Part shown: positions 47,880-56,637 of the stretch, piece by piece
Layout of the letters: each line of letters opens with the position of its first letter
Numbering within the stretch: position 1 is the stretch's first letter
Assembly: GCF_900457465.1 (NCBI RefSeq)
Contig: NZ_UAUU01000008.1
Span: 248,001 to 312,000 of the forward strand
Reading direction: 5' to 3'
Origin: Sphingobacterium multivorum
GTDB taxonomy: Bacteria; Bacteroidota; Bacteroidia; Sphingobacteriales; Sphingobacteriaceae
DNA length: 64,000 nt
Position numbers and translations under genes: made by a program
The notes under the pieces: generated by a model
The model's input: the letters and a program-made list of their open reading frames with translations, nothing else
Database searches by the model: none
Told to the model about the DNA's origin: nothing

Positions 47880-48235
47880 AGTTTTTATCTATTAACGATG
47901 TTAATGATTTGGTATATGTTATCGAGAGCAAGATATTGAATGGTTATGACTTGTATTTATCAAATAATCTGAATAGCGATAAAATAGTAATTGGAGCAAA
48001 AGATTTAAACCGCAGCTATAGTATACCGAATACTGATTCGACCAAATCAGGCACATCGGCCATTTACATTTATCATGAAAAGGAATATCAATTGGATAAA
48101 ACAGCTATTCCAGTTTACTTGTCACTTTCTAAAAAGGATTCGCTACAGGTAGACCTTCCGAAAGGAGTATATAGATATGTCAAGCGAGATCATTATGGGG
48201 CTATAATTCATCAAGAAACTATTGCGGTAGAATGA

Positions 48236-48547
48236 TTAAAACATCGCGCAGGATATAATTTTCGCTTATGTTATTTTTCGTTGTTAAAGGGACATGGGGG
48301 GTGAAGGTAAAACCATGTTCGAGAAGCTAACTACGCCTTTTTTTACAAAAAATAAAACGAAAGCAAATCAACCGTTGTTATAAGAATACTTTTCATAAAT
48401 TAGGTTAATAACAGGTAGTAAAAACCTTGAGATCCCCCCTCAAGGTTTTTTGTCTTTATCTCACTGTTTTACTGAGCTATGCACAAACTTTCAAACAACT
48501 TGGTATTTATCCTAAGCCCATTAAAGTCGCAGCAGCTCCGGTAGGCA
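48236..48547. other. Intergenic region with repeat element copy A
   Basis: Convergent region between the lipoprotein gene and Nudix. Besides the repeat described separately (48376-48454), I see no coding potential. Confidence 0.4.
48376..48454 (+). repeat. Intergenic element, copy A (promoter-like start, hairpin end)
   Basis: A 79-nt sequence nearly identical over its first 45 bases (three mismatches) to 57993-58073. It opens with TTG, 18 bases, then TAAATTAG, resembling a Bacteroidota promoter, continues GGTTAATAACAG, and closes with CCTTGAG-ATCCCCC-CTCAAGG plus a run of six T, a strong terminator. It could be a small RNA gene or a conserved terminator cassette. Confidence 0.65.
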
Positions 48548-48952
48548 CTAGTTGATCAGGTCTAGTTCTTTCAATTTTCCCAATATAAGTCGGACGACGG
48601 CAGAGGTTCTGCCAACATCACTGAGGGTTATCCATTCAAATGAATCGATTTCACTTGCTGCCTGTAGTGTGCCCGAATAATCCGCAAAATAGCAGGTCAT
48701 CTTCACGATTACATCAGCCTCTTTGCCATCGGCTGGGGCTTGGAAGGTCTCAAAATAACGGATCGAATCTTCTTGGACCTCAACGTTGAGTTCTTTCTTA
48801 ATTTCTCGCTTCAGACATTCTATGTCAGATTCATTAGGTTCTCTTTTGCCTCCTGGCAAATAGAGCTTTGACTTTGATTTGGAAAGTGCCGTCAACACTT
48901 TTTTATCCGAAATGCTGATCAATGCGACCTTATCTATAACCTTATTGTCCAT
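48548..48952 (-). CDS. Nudix hydrolase
   Basis: A 134-residue Nudix hydrolase, which splits nucleoside diphosphates linked to another moiety. The Nudix box is GGKREPNESDIECLKREIKKEL; compared with the consensus REUxEE the first of the final acidic pair is Lys, while the last catalytic Glu remains. The substrate is not predictable; the CYFADYSGTLQAASEIDSF region is typical of the small MutT-like group. Terminated by copy A of the repeat? No: that hairpin lies 94 bases beyond the stop and could act on both strands. No operon partners. Confidence 0.9.
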   Translation of the reverse strand: MDNKVIDKVALISISDKKVLTALSKSKSKLYLPGGKREPNESDIECLKREIKKELNVEVQEDSIRYFETFQAPADGKEADVIVKMTCYFADYSGTLQAASEIDSFEWITLSDVGRTSAVVRLILGKLKELDLIN

Positions 48953-49089
48953 ATTACAAATTTAGTGAATTAAAATGATGTAATCGGTTAACAAGCTATG
49001 ATCACTTCGCTTTTTCCTGTTTGGATTAAAGTTGTTTTTTTTTATTCTTATTACAGCATTTTAACGATGTACTTCTAAAGCAATGATCG

Positions 49090-49878
49090 TTAATCGATCC
49101 AAATGAAACCCTGAGAATAGGTACGGGCCTTACCGGCCACGATCACTCTATCGTTTTTGTTTTCGCAATAAAGTTGCCCCTCTCTTTCAGACAGCTGACG
49201 GGAAAAAAGAGTATCCTTGCCCAATCTTGATGCCCAAAACGGAATAAGGGAACAATAGGCAGACCCAGTAACGGGATCTTCGAGGATCGTTGATTGCGGT
49301 GTAAAGTATCTAGATACAAAATCACTGTCGTTTCCTGTTGCTGTGACGACCACACCTCCGGGATCAAGATTAATCAGATCAAAAATGGATCTGTTAATGT
49401 GGATGTTTCTGACCTCTTCCTCAGATTCGTATAGTAAAACATAATCTCTTGATTTATAAGTCTCTTTGGGTTGGATGTTAAGCGAGTTTTTAATAACGTC
49501 GGGCAGTGCGGAAGGCTGTGGCATTCTGGATGGAAAATTCATATAATAAACTTCGTCTTTTATATCAACAGTTAATTCACCTACTTGCGTTTCAAAAACA
49601 ATTTTGCTTTTTTGATAGTCTAGGTGCTTAACCAGGCAATGGACGGTCGCTAAGGTTGCATGGCCACATAGGTCCATTTCAATTTCAGGTGTAAACCATC
49701 TTAAATGGATTGTATCACCGTTATCTATGAAAAAGGCCGTTTCCGCCACAGCATTTTCACGTGTAATTTTAAACAGTGTCTCATCGGGTAACCACTCTTT
49801 TAACGGTACCACGCAGGCTGGGTTTCCCCGGAAAATTTCTTCTGTAAAGGAATCTATTTGATATAGTTCTAACTTCAT
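49090..49878 (-). CDS. PhzF-family epimerase/isomerase-like protein
   Basis: A 262-residue PhzF-fold protein. Motifs: DSFTEEIFRGNPACVV at the start, the catalytic Glu in RENAVAETAFF, LCGHATLATVH and, in the second half, EDPVTGSAYCSLIPFW. In phenazine makers PhzF isomerises dihydro-hydroxyanthranilate, but most family members, as here, lie outside phenazine clusters and have unknown substrates. No phz genes surround it. Confidence 0.92.
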   Translation of the reverse strand: MKLELYQIDSFTEEIFRGNPACVVPLKEWLPDETLFKITRENAVAETAFFIDNGDTIHLRWFTPEIEMDLCGHATLATVHCLVKHLDYQKSKIVFETQVGELTVDIKDEVYYMNFPSRMPQPSALPDVIKNSLNIQPKETYKSRDYVLLYESEEEVRNIHINRSIFDLINLDPGGVVVTATGNDSDFVSRYFTPQSTILEDPVTGSAYCSLIPFWASRLGKDTLFSRQLSEREGQLYCENKNDRVIVAGKARTYSQGFIWID

Positions 49879-50206
49879 GATGGATAAATTGCTGTCGTTT
49901 GTAAAGTTAATTCAATTCATGAAGATTAGCTTCATTGTTTACAGAATTTGACAGTAAACGCTATATTAACCGATGCTGTACAATCCCTTTGAACAGGTCC
50001 CGGGCTGTCAAATCCAAAGATTATTATGTTCTTTTTCGCTCAAATTTTTCCTAACTGTAATTAGGTAGAAATACAGCAGATGTTATTGTGAAGCAAAATG
50101 ATGAATAGTAATAAACAGTTGAACAACATTTTGAGGGAAATATTTTAAACCTTTTTCATGCTACTATTGTGTTATAGAGAAAATGGGGTAAAGTAAATAA
50201 ATAGCT
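49879..50206. other. Intergenic region before ligD
   Basis: About 330 bases between the divergent PhzF and LigD genes. It has to carry both promoters; the best match is TACTATTG near 50162, one mismatch from TAnnTTTG. I see no coding frame or RNA structure. Confidence 0.35.
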
Positions 50207-52906
50207 ATGGGACTATCGAAATATCGTGAAAAGCGTTCTGAAGAGAAAACCCCGGAACCGTTTGGGGGACAGCCAAGTGGGACTGAACTACGCTTTGTTG
50301 TGCAGAAACATGATGCCTCTCATTTACATTACGACTTTCGTCTTGAGATGAATGGTGTTCTGAAAAGTTGGGCAGTACCAAAAGGGCCTTCTATGGATCC
50401 TAGTATTAAGCGCCTCGCTATGATGGTAGAAGATCATCCCTATGATTACCGAGACTTTGAAGGGGTGATCCCCAAAGGTCAATACGGTGGCGGTACCGTG
50501 ATCGTCTGGGATGAAGGGACGTATGAGCCAGCTGAAAGTGGCCTTAAGGAAGTAGCTAAACAAGAAAAAGACCTGTTGCATCAGCTCTATTCCGGCAAGC
50601 TTAAATTTAAGCTCAATGGTCAAAAGCTAAAAGGAGAGTTCGCTCTTGTTAAAGCCCACGGACGTGGAGATAACGGGTGGCTGCTCATGAAACTAGACGA
50701 TAAATATGCCAGTGAGAAAGATATTACAACAAAAGATAAATCAGTGATCTCAGGCAAGACAATTCCACAGATGGAAAAATCACCCGATCAGGTTTATGGT
50801 AAACATATTATCAAAAAAGACAGTACGGTAAAAGATAAGCGTTCAACAAAAAACAAAGCATCTGAGCTAATCAATGATCAGCTTGAAGCTGTTCCTACGG
50901 CGACTTCCAAAAAGAAAACGAATATTCAGGCACTTTTAAAAAATGCGCCAAAACAAAGATTCTATTCCCATATCGAGCCTATGCTCGCTACCTTGGTCGA
51001 TAAACCCTTTGATGATGAGGGCTGGATCTATGAAGTCAAGTGGGATGGATATCGCGCAGTAGCTTTTATGAATAAAGGTGAGTTGGAACTAAAATCCCGT
51101 AATGACAAGAGCTTTAATGAAAAATTCTATCCCATCTATGATCAATTGAAGGAGCTGAAATTAGATGCCATCTTGGATGGGGAAGTTGTCGTTTTAGGTG
51201 GAAACGGCACGGCCAATTTTGGCTCGCTCCAAAATTGGCGGAGTGAAGCGGATGGCGATCTGGTTTATTACGTTTTCGATATCCTTTGGTATCAGGGACA
51301 GGACCTGAAAGACCTGACATTGCTCGAGCGTAAGGCAATTTTAAAAGAAATCATTCCCAAAGGCAACAGTATCCTGGTCAGTGAACATTTTGAAACTTCC
51401 GGAATACATTTTCTGGAGGAGGCTAAAAGGCTTGGCTTGGAAGGGATTATGGCGAAGCGTAAAGATAGCACCTATCATATCCATAATCGTTCTAAGGACT
51501 GGCTTAAAATTAAAGCAAACAAAAGACAGGAAGTGGTCATAGGCGGGTATACACTGAATGATGATTCAAGTAAGCAGTTTAGTAGCCTTCTTGTAGGCGT
51601 CTATGAAGGAAAAAAATTGATCTACACCGGAAAAGTCGGTACTGGCTTTAATGATAAGCTTCAAAAAGAAATGATGAAGCTATTTAAACCGCTTGTTATC
51701 AACAAAGCACCTTTTTCTGAAGAACCTGATGTCAATAAGCCCTCGCGTTTCAGACCAAATCCGCCACATGCTACCGTGACATGGCTTAAACCGGAGCTTG
51801 TCTGTGAGGTGAGCTTTGCGGAATTAACCAGCGACGGTATTATGCGGCATCCTTCGTTTGACGGAATGCGCGAAGATAAAAGTGCCAAGAAAGTAATTCT
51901 TGAGGAGGAAACTCCTACAGAAAAAATGGTAGACGATATGGAAGATAAAATTGTTACACCCAGAGTAAAAGGGCCGCGGAAAACGCTATTAAATCCGACG
52001 GATAAAACCCAGGTCAAAAAGATAAATGGACATGAACTAAAGTTTACCAATTTAGATAAGGTGTTTTGGCCGAAAGAGGGAATAACCAAAAGAGACCTCA
52101 TTAATTATTACTATCAGGCTGCTCCATTTATATTGCCTTATCTTAAGGATAGGCCGCAGAGCATGAACCGTTTTCCAAATGGCATTGAAGGCGAAGGTTT
52201 TTATTTTAAGAACGTGACTGATACGGCGCCGGAATGGGCAGAGACCTATCTCTACCACAGTGAAACAGATGAAAAGGACCGTCATTATCTTGTGGGCAAG
52301 GACGAAGCCACATTGCTCTATATGGCGAATCTCGGCTGCATTGAAATGAACCCCTGGAGCAGTACGGTTAAAAAGCCTGAAAATCCGTCGTTTTGTATAA
52401 TTGACCTTGATCCGGACAAAAATTCGTTTGATCAGGTTGTTGAAGCTGCTCAGGTCACAAAGAGCATATTGGATGATATGGGGGCGACTAGCTATTGCAA
52501 AACCAGTGGCTCTACAGGGCTTCATATCTATATACCACTCGGTGGCAAATATACCTACGAACAATCTAAAGAGTTTGCCCGGGTAATTGTCACGCTAGTC
52601 CATCATGAGCTTCCTAAATTCACCAGTCTAGAGCGGTCCATAAAAGACCGCAAAGGTAAAATGTATCTTGATTTTTTGCAGAACAGGCCACATGCGACCA
52701 TTGCAGCCGCATATTCTGTCCGCCCCAAGCCAGGAGCGACAGTGTCTATGCCACTCCATTGGGACGAAGTGAAAAAAGGGTTAAAAATAAGCGATTTTCA
52801 TATTTTAAACGCGATTGAAAGAATGCAGAGCGAAGGAGATATTTTTAAACCTGTATTGGGAAAAGGGATTAACCTAAAAAGTATAGTGGATAAATATTAT
52901 AAATAA
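50207..52906 (+). CDS. ligD: ATP-dependent DNA ligase D (LigD), three domains
   Basis: An 899-residue multi-activity enzyme of bacterial non-homologous end joining. Domain order is phosphoesterase (about 1-190; HDASHLHYDFRLEMNG, GGGTVIVWDEGTYE), a Lys-rich linker (~195-245), ATP ligase (about 250-580; motif I EVKWDGYRA with the adenylated Lys at 278, DGEVVVLG, EGIMAKRKDS) and primase-polymerase (about 600-899; metal Asps in IIDLDPD at 733-735, SGSTGLHIYIPLGG). The catalytic motifs I can recognise are present and the frame is intact. The usual partner Ku is not in this window. It works on double-strand breaks, often in stationary phase. A small membrane protein follows 40 bases downstream. Confidence 0.95.
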   Translation: MGLSKYREKRSEEKTPEPFGGQPSGTELRFVVQKHDASHLHYDFRLEMNGVLKSWAVPKGPSMDPSIKRLAMMVEDHPYDYRDFEGVIPKGQYGGGTVIVWDEGTYEPAESGLKEVAKQEKDLLHQLYSGKLKFKLNGQKLKGEFALVKAHGRGDNGWLLMKLDDKYASEKDITTKDKSVISGKTIPQMEKSPDQVYGKHIIKKDSTVKDKRSTKNKASELINDQLEAVPTATSKKKTNIQALLKNAPKQRFYSHIEPMLATLVDKPFDDEGWIYEVKWDGYRAVAFMNKGELELKSRNDKSFNEKFYPIYDQLKELKLDAILDGEVVVLGGNGTANFGSLQNWRSEADGDLVYYVFDILWYQGQDLKDLTLLERKAILKEIIPKGNSILVSEHFETSGIHFLEEAKRLGLEGIMAKRKDSTYHIHNRSKDWLKIKANKRQEVVIGGYTLNDDSSKQFSSLLVGVYEGKKLIYTGKVGTGFNDKLQKEMMKLFKPLVINKAPFSEEPDVNKPSRFRPNPPHATVTWLKPELVCEVSFAELTSDGIMRHPSFDGMREDKSAKKVILEEETPTEKMVDDMEDKIVTPRVKGPRKTLLNPTDKTQVKKINGHELKFTNLDKVFWPKEGITKRDLINYYYQAAPFILPYLKDRPQSMNRFPNGIEGEGFYFKNVTDTAPEWAETYLYHSETDEKDRHYLVGKDEATLLYMANLGCIEMNPWSSTVKKPENPSFCIIDLDPDKNSFDQVVEAAQVTKSILDDMGATSYCKTSGSTGLHIYIPLGGKYTYEQSKEFARVIVTLVHHELPKFTSLERSIKDRKGKMYLDFLQNRPHATIAAAYSVRPKPGATVSMPLHWDEVKKGLKISDFHILNAIERMQSEGDIFKPVLGKGINLKSIVDKYYK

Positions 52907-52945
52907 ATTTCATTTTTAAAAATCAATAACTTTAAACGAGTATTT

Positions 52946-53131
52946 ATGAACGTAAAACGCTTTTTCGGAACAATACTGACTATTCTTGGTATTGTCGGTT
53001 TAATTTATACAGGCTATGAACTCATCAATAAAAGCACTACGTACACCAATTTAGGGGTAGTGGGCGTATTAGCTTTGATTTTCTTTTTTGCCGGTATCGG
53101 TCTGGTGAAAAATACCAAAGACGAGTCTTAG
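52946..53131 (+). CDS. Small two-helix membrane protein
   Basis: A 61-residue protein with two hydrophobic helices (FFGTILTILGIVGLIYTGYE and LGVVGVLALIFFFAGIGLV) joined by a short polar loop and ending KNTKDES. It follows LigD after 39 bases and may share the transcript. Small proteins of this kind are common in Bacteroidota as putative stress-membrane proteins; no function is assigned. Confidence 0.65.
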   Translation: MNVKRFFGTILTILGIVGLIYTGYELINKSTTYTNLGVVGVLALIFFFAGIGLVKNTKDES

Positions 53132-53204
53132 CATTAGCCACCAGTTAAAGACCAGCAGGGATTATAGTATATGGTGATCTCGATTTTTTGCATCGCTGAC
53201 CGTT

Positions 53205-53427
53205 TTATAAGGTAACCACTACCTTTCCGACGGTACGGCCGGTTTCGATTTGTAGATGAGCTTTTGCCATCTCGTCGAAACCGAAAACATGCGAAATGTG
53301 CGGTTTTAAAATACCATTTTCCAATAAGGATGCTATTTTCTGCATATCGCGACCACTTGAATAGACTGACATGAAATAACAGGCATGTAACTGTTTTTTT
53401 TGAGCCTGAAGCTCATCCGCTTTGCTG
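53205..53427 (-). pseudogene. C-terminal remnant of a zinc-type alcohol dehydrogenase/quinone oxidoreductase
   Basis: On the minus strand the frame ASKADELQAQKKQLHACYF continues to MSVYSSGRDMQKIASLLENG, then GFDEMAKAHLQIETGRTVG and KVVVTL with a stop at 53205. This is the C-terminal quarter of a medium-chain (MDR) reductase, where EMAKAHxxxExGxxxGKVV is the family ending. The upstream part is missing; an AraC remnant on the other strand begins directly at the breakpoint near 53428. Confidence 0.75.
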
Positions 53428-53547
53428 GCTTATGAATTTGGATTTACAGACGAAAGCCATATCAACAAGTTCTTCAAAAGACATAAGGGTATGATTTTAA
53501 AAGGGTTTCGTACCAGTGCGCTCTTGGGTAACAGGGAAGAGGCTTAA
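53428..53547 (+). pseudogene. C-terminal remnant of an AraC-family regulator
   Basis: From the breakpoint the plus strand reads AYEFGFTDESHINKFFKRHK followed by GMILKGFRTSALLGN and a stop at 53545. It is the second helix-turn-helix of an AraC protein. The dehydrogenase remnant points away on the other strand, so the two were a divergent pair whose 5' halves and shared promoter have been deleted. Confidence 0.7.
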
Positions 53548-53632
53548 GTCAGATGCTCGGCTTTTTTATAAAAGATCAAACGAATACTGCATTCTGGTTG
53601 TTCCTAATACGAAAAATGAGACGATTGCTTTT

Positions 53633-53670
53633 GCTGGCTTGATTTACACTTTGTCAAGCCAGCATTTTTT
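53633..53670 (+). terminator. Terminator 1 downstream of the AraC remnant
   Basis: GCTGGCTTGA and TCAAGCCAGC form a perfect 10-bp stem around an 11-base loop, followed by ATTTTTT. It lies 85 bases after the remnant's stop codon. Confidence 0.8.
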
Positions 53671-53710
53671 GAAACCGACTATCCCATTATTGGGATCATA
53701 ACTATATATC

Positions 53711-53736
53711 AGGGCCGGACTATTCCGGCCTTTTTT
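53711..53736 (+). terminator. Terminator 2 downstream of the AraC remnant
   Basis: GGCCGG and CCGGCC pair across ACTATT, followed by TTTTTT. A classical rho-independent terminator only 40 bases beyond the first. Confidence 0.85.
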
Positions 53737-54024
53737 ACTATATGGTAGCAAATCTTGAACCTGGGATATTTATTGTATATGTCGGGTTGCCTTTTGCAGA
53801 TATTGCCTTTAGCTACTTCATCTTGCTGTACAACTAATGTTTTTTCTAGATCATCCCAAGGCTGTTTCACAGCCTTGAAAACATGTTGAGAAATTTTCTA
53901 ATACCATGATACTAAATTCCAGTAGCCCGTAATTCTTTATTTTGGTTAGGATTATCCTCATTATGGCAACGTAAGTAAATCCATTTTAGAAGCAACTTTG
54001 CATTCATATTAATATTAGTTAAAA

Positions 54025-54861
54025 ATGGAAAATAGGCAAAAGGAAAAAGTTTGGTTCATTACAGGATCTTCAAGAGGATTTGGAAAAATATGGACAGCAG
54101 CCGCTTTGAAACGTGGCGACAAGGTGGCAGCTACAGCACGTAATATAAATAGTATTGCCGCGTTAAAAGAAACGTATGGCGATCAGGTTCTGGTTCTTGA
54201 AGTGGATGTAACCAATCGCTCCCAAGTGCAAAATGCGATCCACCAAGCCAAGCAGTATTTTGGCAGATTGGATATTGTGCTCAATAATGCAGGGTATTCT
54301 TTAGTGGGGACCATTGAAGAGAGTAGCACTGATGAGGTAAAAGCCATGTATGAAACAAATATTATCGGACCTATCCATGTGATTCAGGCAGCATTACCCA
54401 TACTGCGAGCCCAAGGGCATGGCCATATTTTAGGGACATCCAGCGCTGTCGGCATTTATAGCAATCCCCTAATCGGGTACTATTGTTCTTCGAAATTTGC
54501 GTTTGAAGCTATTTACGATAGTTTGTCTAAAGAAGTTGCGGCATTTGGCATCAAAGTAACGCTGATTGAACCTGGGGCTTACAATACCGAATTTGGCAGC
54601 ACCGAATCACTGAAAATAGCCAGCAAAAAGCTACCGGATTATGATGATTTGAAAAGTCAGGTGATGAAAAATTTACAAACGATGAAGCGGGGAAATCCTA
54701 GTGCCACTGCCGATGCGCTATTTGCTGTTGTAGATGCTGAAAACCCACCGTTGCGATTCCTTTTGGGTAAAAATGATCTGCCATTTATCCGTCAAATTTA
54801 TTCAGAGCGTCTCCAGGAATGGGAAACCTGGAAAGCGATTTCTCAAGCAGCCCAAGGCTAG
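54025..54861 (+). CDS. SDR-family oxidoreductase
   Basis: A 278-residue short-chain dehydrogenase. The nucleotide-binding motif is TGSSRGFGK near the N-terminus; the core NNAG appears in DIVLNNAGYSLVG; the catalytic pair is Tyr153 and Lys157 in GYYCSSKFAF, with TSSAVG supplying the Ser. The Arg in the first loop (ATARNIN) favours NADPH. The substrate is unknown. It ends at a strong hairpin and is followed by an AraC regulator that probably controls it, a common layout in Sphingobacteria. Confidence 0.93.
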   Translation: MENRQKEKVWFITGSSRGFGKIWTAAALKRGDKVAATARNINSIAALKETYGDQVLVLEVDVTNRSQVQNAIHQAKQYFGRLDIVLNNAGYSLVGTIEESSTDEVKAMYETNIIGPIHVIQAALPILRAQGHGHILGTSSAVGIYSNPLIGYYCSSKFAFEAIYDSLSKEVAAFGIKVTLIEPGAYNTEFGSTESLKIASKKLPDYDDLKSQVMKNLQTMKRGNPSATADALFAVVDAENPPLRFLLGKNDLPFIRQIYSERLQEWETWKAISQAAQG

Positions 54862-54894
54862 TGATCTATGTCGTCGGTAACAATCTTGCGATCT

Positions 54895-54928
54895 ATTCGC
54901 TTTTCTTTTTTGTGAGGAAAAGCGAATA
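54895..54928 (+). terminator. Terminator after the SDR gene
   Basis: ATTCGCTTTTC pairs with GAAAAGCGAAT around a loop containing TTTTTTGTG. The perfect 11-bp stem lies 34 bases beyond the SDR stop codon and ends just before the AraC gene. Confidence 0.7.
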
Positions 54929-54960
54929 TTGTTTAACTTGTAACCTAGAATTTTTATAAT

Positions 54961-55911
54961 ATGGTTTCCAAAAAATCGAATCATTCCGTAAAAAGATTTA
55001 ATACGCTGGCCGATGTCATGCAGGCATCAGGTTTTCCGCCGCCGCAGCATCCCTTAATTGTTTTGTTGAATGGGGTAGACAAGCCACTTGAAGGTCATGC
55101 TCCTCCTAAATCACATGTGTTGAACTATTATAAAATAGCTTTTAAACCAGATGCCGGAGGGGAACTAATCTATGGCCATACCAAATTTGATTTTAAAGAG
55201 GGCGGTCTGTTTTTTGTTGCTCCTCAGCAGATTCTCTCTGCTATAGAAACGGATAAGCAGAAGGAAACTGGAGAACAAAGCATACTTCGCCCACAGATCA
55301 CGCTGCTCATAGATCCTGATTTTTTATTGCACTATCCGTTAGCCCAAAAGATCCATCAGTATCACTTTTTCTCCTACGCTACCAATGAAGCGTTGCACCT
55401 TTCGAACAAAGAAAAAGAAACCATTCTATCACTTTTCAGAAATATAGAAGAAGAACTTGAGAACCGTATAGACGAGATGAGCCACAATGTGATCATCGCC
55501 CAGATTGAACTGTTGCTTAATTATGCCCAACGATTTTATAACAGGCAGTTTCTGACCCGAAAACAAAACTATCCAAGTATTGCCGAGCGTATTGATCAAT
55601 TGTTGGAGGATTATTTCAATAGCGATAAGGTCCTGAGTGGAGGAGTTCCTACTGTGAATTATTTGGCTGATCAGCTGCATATGTCAGCGAGTTATTTAAT
55701 CGATCTGTTGCGAAATCTTACCGGTCAAAACACCCAGCAAATCATTCATGATAAAATGATTTATCGGGCAAAGAATAAGTTATCTACCACAGCTCTCCGC
55801 ATTTCTGAAATTGCATTTGAATTAGGTTTTGAACAACCGCAATCTTTTAGCAGATTGTTTAAATTAAAAACCAAACAAAGTCCACAACAATATAGAGCTC
55901 AATTCAAATAA
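54961..55911 (+). CDS. AraC-family transcriptional regulator
   Basis: A 316-residue AraC protein. The N-terminal domain (YYKIAFKPDAGGELIYGHTKFDF, FFVAPQQILSA) is cupin-like; the C-terminal domain has VNYLADQLHMSASYLIDLLR and LRISEIAFELGFEQPQSFSR and closes KQSPQQYRAQFK, with both helix-turn-helix units complete. It lies behind the SDR gene on the same strand and likely regulates it in response to a small molecule. Confidence 0.92.
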   Translation: MVSKKSNHSVKRFNTLADVMQASGFPPPQHPLIVLLNGVDKPLEGHAPPKSHVLNYYKIAFKPDAGGELIYGHTKFDFKEGGLFFVAPQQILSAIETDKQKETGEQSILRPQITLLIDPDFLLHYPLAQKIHQYHFFSYATNEALHLSNKEKETILSLFRNIEEELENRIDEMSHNVIIAQIELLLNYAQRFYNRQFLTRKQNYPSIAERIDQLLEDYFNSDKVLSGGVPTVNYLADQLHMSASYLIDLLRNLTGQNTQQIIHDKMIYRAKNKLSTTALRISEIAFELGFEQPQSFSRLFKLKTKQSPQQYRAQFK

Positions 55912-56053
55912 TTTTTACGAATACTTAAACTCTCCGCACTATTTTTTCCGCGGCGGATTTGTATCAGCGTTTTTGAGAAAACACTTCATTTAGTCAATTT
56001 TACAATGGAAGTTTTAACACTTGTAATCAGCAGTAAATGGTACTTACAATCTA

Positions 56054-56626
56054 ATGGAAGATAAATATAATCTGTTAAAAGAACATATAGAGAAAGTCGT
56101 TGTACTTACTGAAGATGAATTTGACTTGGTAAAAGCATGTTTTATTCAACGGCAGTATAGAAAGTCGGAATGTATTTTTAGGGAGGGCGATACCGTAAAC
56201 TATATTTACTTTGTATTGTCTGGTCTTCTTAAATTTTATTATACAGACGATGACGCTAAGCAACATATTGTTTCATTTGCAATGGAAGACTGGTGGGAAA
56301 CCGATGTTTCGGCCTTTTATACACGCGGAAATGCTTCATTTACTTTGGAATGTCTTGAGAACACAGAATTACTTTGTCTATCGCTGGAAAATTTTGAAAG
56401 GTTGTGCAATAGGCTTCAAAAGATGGAACGCTTTTTCCTTCGTAAATCAATTGCCGGCCATATCGGGTCACAGCAACGGATCTTATCATTTTTAACCTCG
56501 GGAGCAAAGGAAAGATATGAGCAGCTGATCAAAAGAAATCCCGCTTTGCTGCAACGGATTCCAAAATTGTTGCTTGCTTCTTACCTAGGCGTATCCAGGG
56601 AGACATTAAGCCGTCTGTTTTCTTGA
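56054..56626 (+). CDS. Crp/Fnr-family transcriptional regulator
   Basis: A 190-residue regulator with a cyclic-nucleotide-binding-like domain (YRKSECIFREGDTVNYIYFVLSG) and a C-terminal winged helix (LLQRIPKLLLASYLGVSRETLSRLF). The DDxAKQHIVSFAMEDWWETD region is typical of the Bacteroidota group that is often annotated as Crp/Fnr without known ligand. The RidA gene follows with a CRP-like palindrome between them. Confidence 0.9.
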   Translation: MEDKYNLLKEHIEKVVVLTEDEFDLVKACFIQRQYRKSECIFREGDTVNYIYFVLSGLLKFYYTDDDAKQHIVSFAMEDWWETDVSAFYTRGNASFTLECLENTELLCLSLENFERLCNRLQKMERFFLRKSIAGHIGSQQRILSFLTSGAKERYEQLIKRNPALLQRIPKLLLASYLGVSRETLSRLFS

Positions 56627-56637
56627 TTTTATTTAAT

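Larger units (their letters stand above)
45239..48235 (+). pseudogene. TraB/ChaN-like lipoprotein split by an IS4 element
   Basis: A lipoprotein signal (ILVFFFFLSSC) opens the gene. Two one-base deletions break the frame: near 45470 (EKER should continue EKIKFPSKNIVFW) and near 46217 (SWDF should continue PNVESGFYTRDPNMANLIR). The core is a ChaN/TraB-like fold: RVVMFNENHLQPRCR, FNVLALEG, KVIGYEDF and LIVLAGGGHIEEG, like enzymes or haem-binding proteins of the Tiki superfamily. After TINQVKF the IS4 element intervenes; removal joins it in frame to LSINDVNDLVYVIE and the C-terminal part ends at 48235. About 550 residues originally; probably inactive now. Confidence 0.78.
53548..54024. other. 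Non-coding region with tandem terminators
   Basis: About 480 bases without a convincing gene between the AraC remnant and the SDR gene. Two strong rho-independent terminators (53633-53670 and 53711-53736) occur within it. The remainder, 53740-54024, shows nothing I can assign. Confidence 0.4.
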
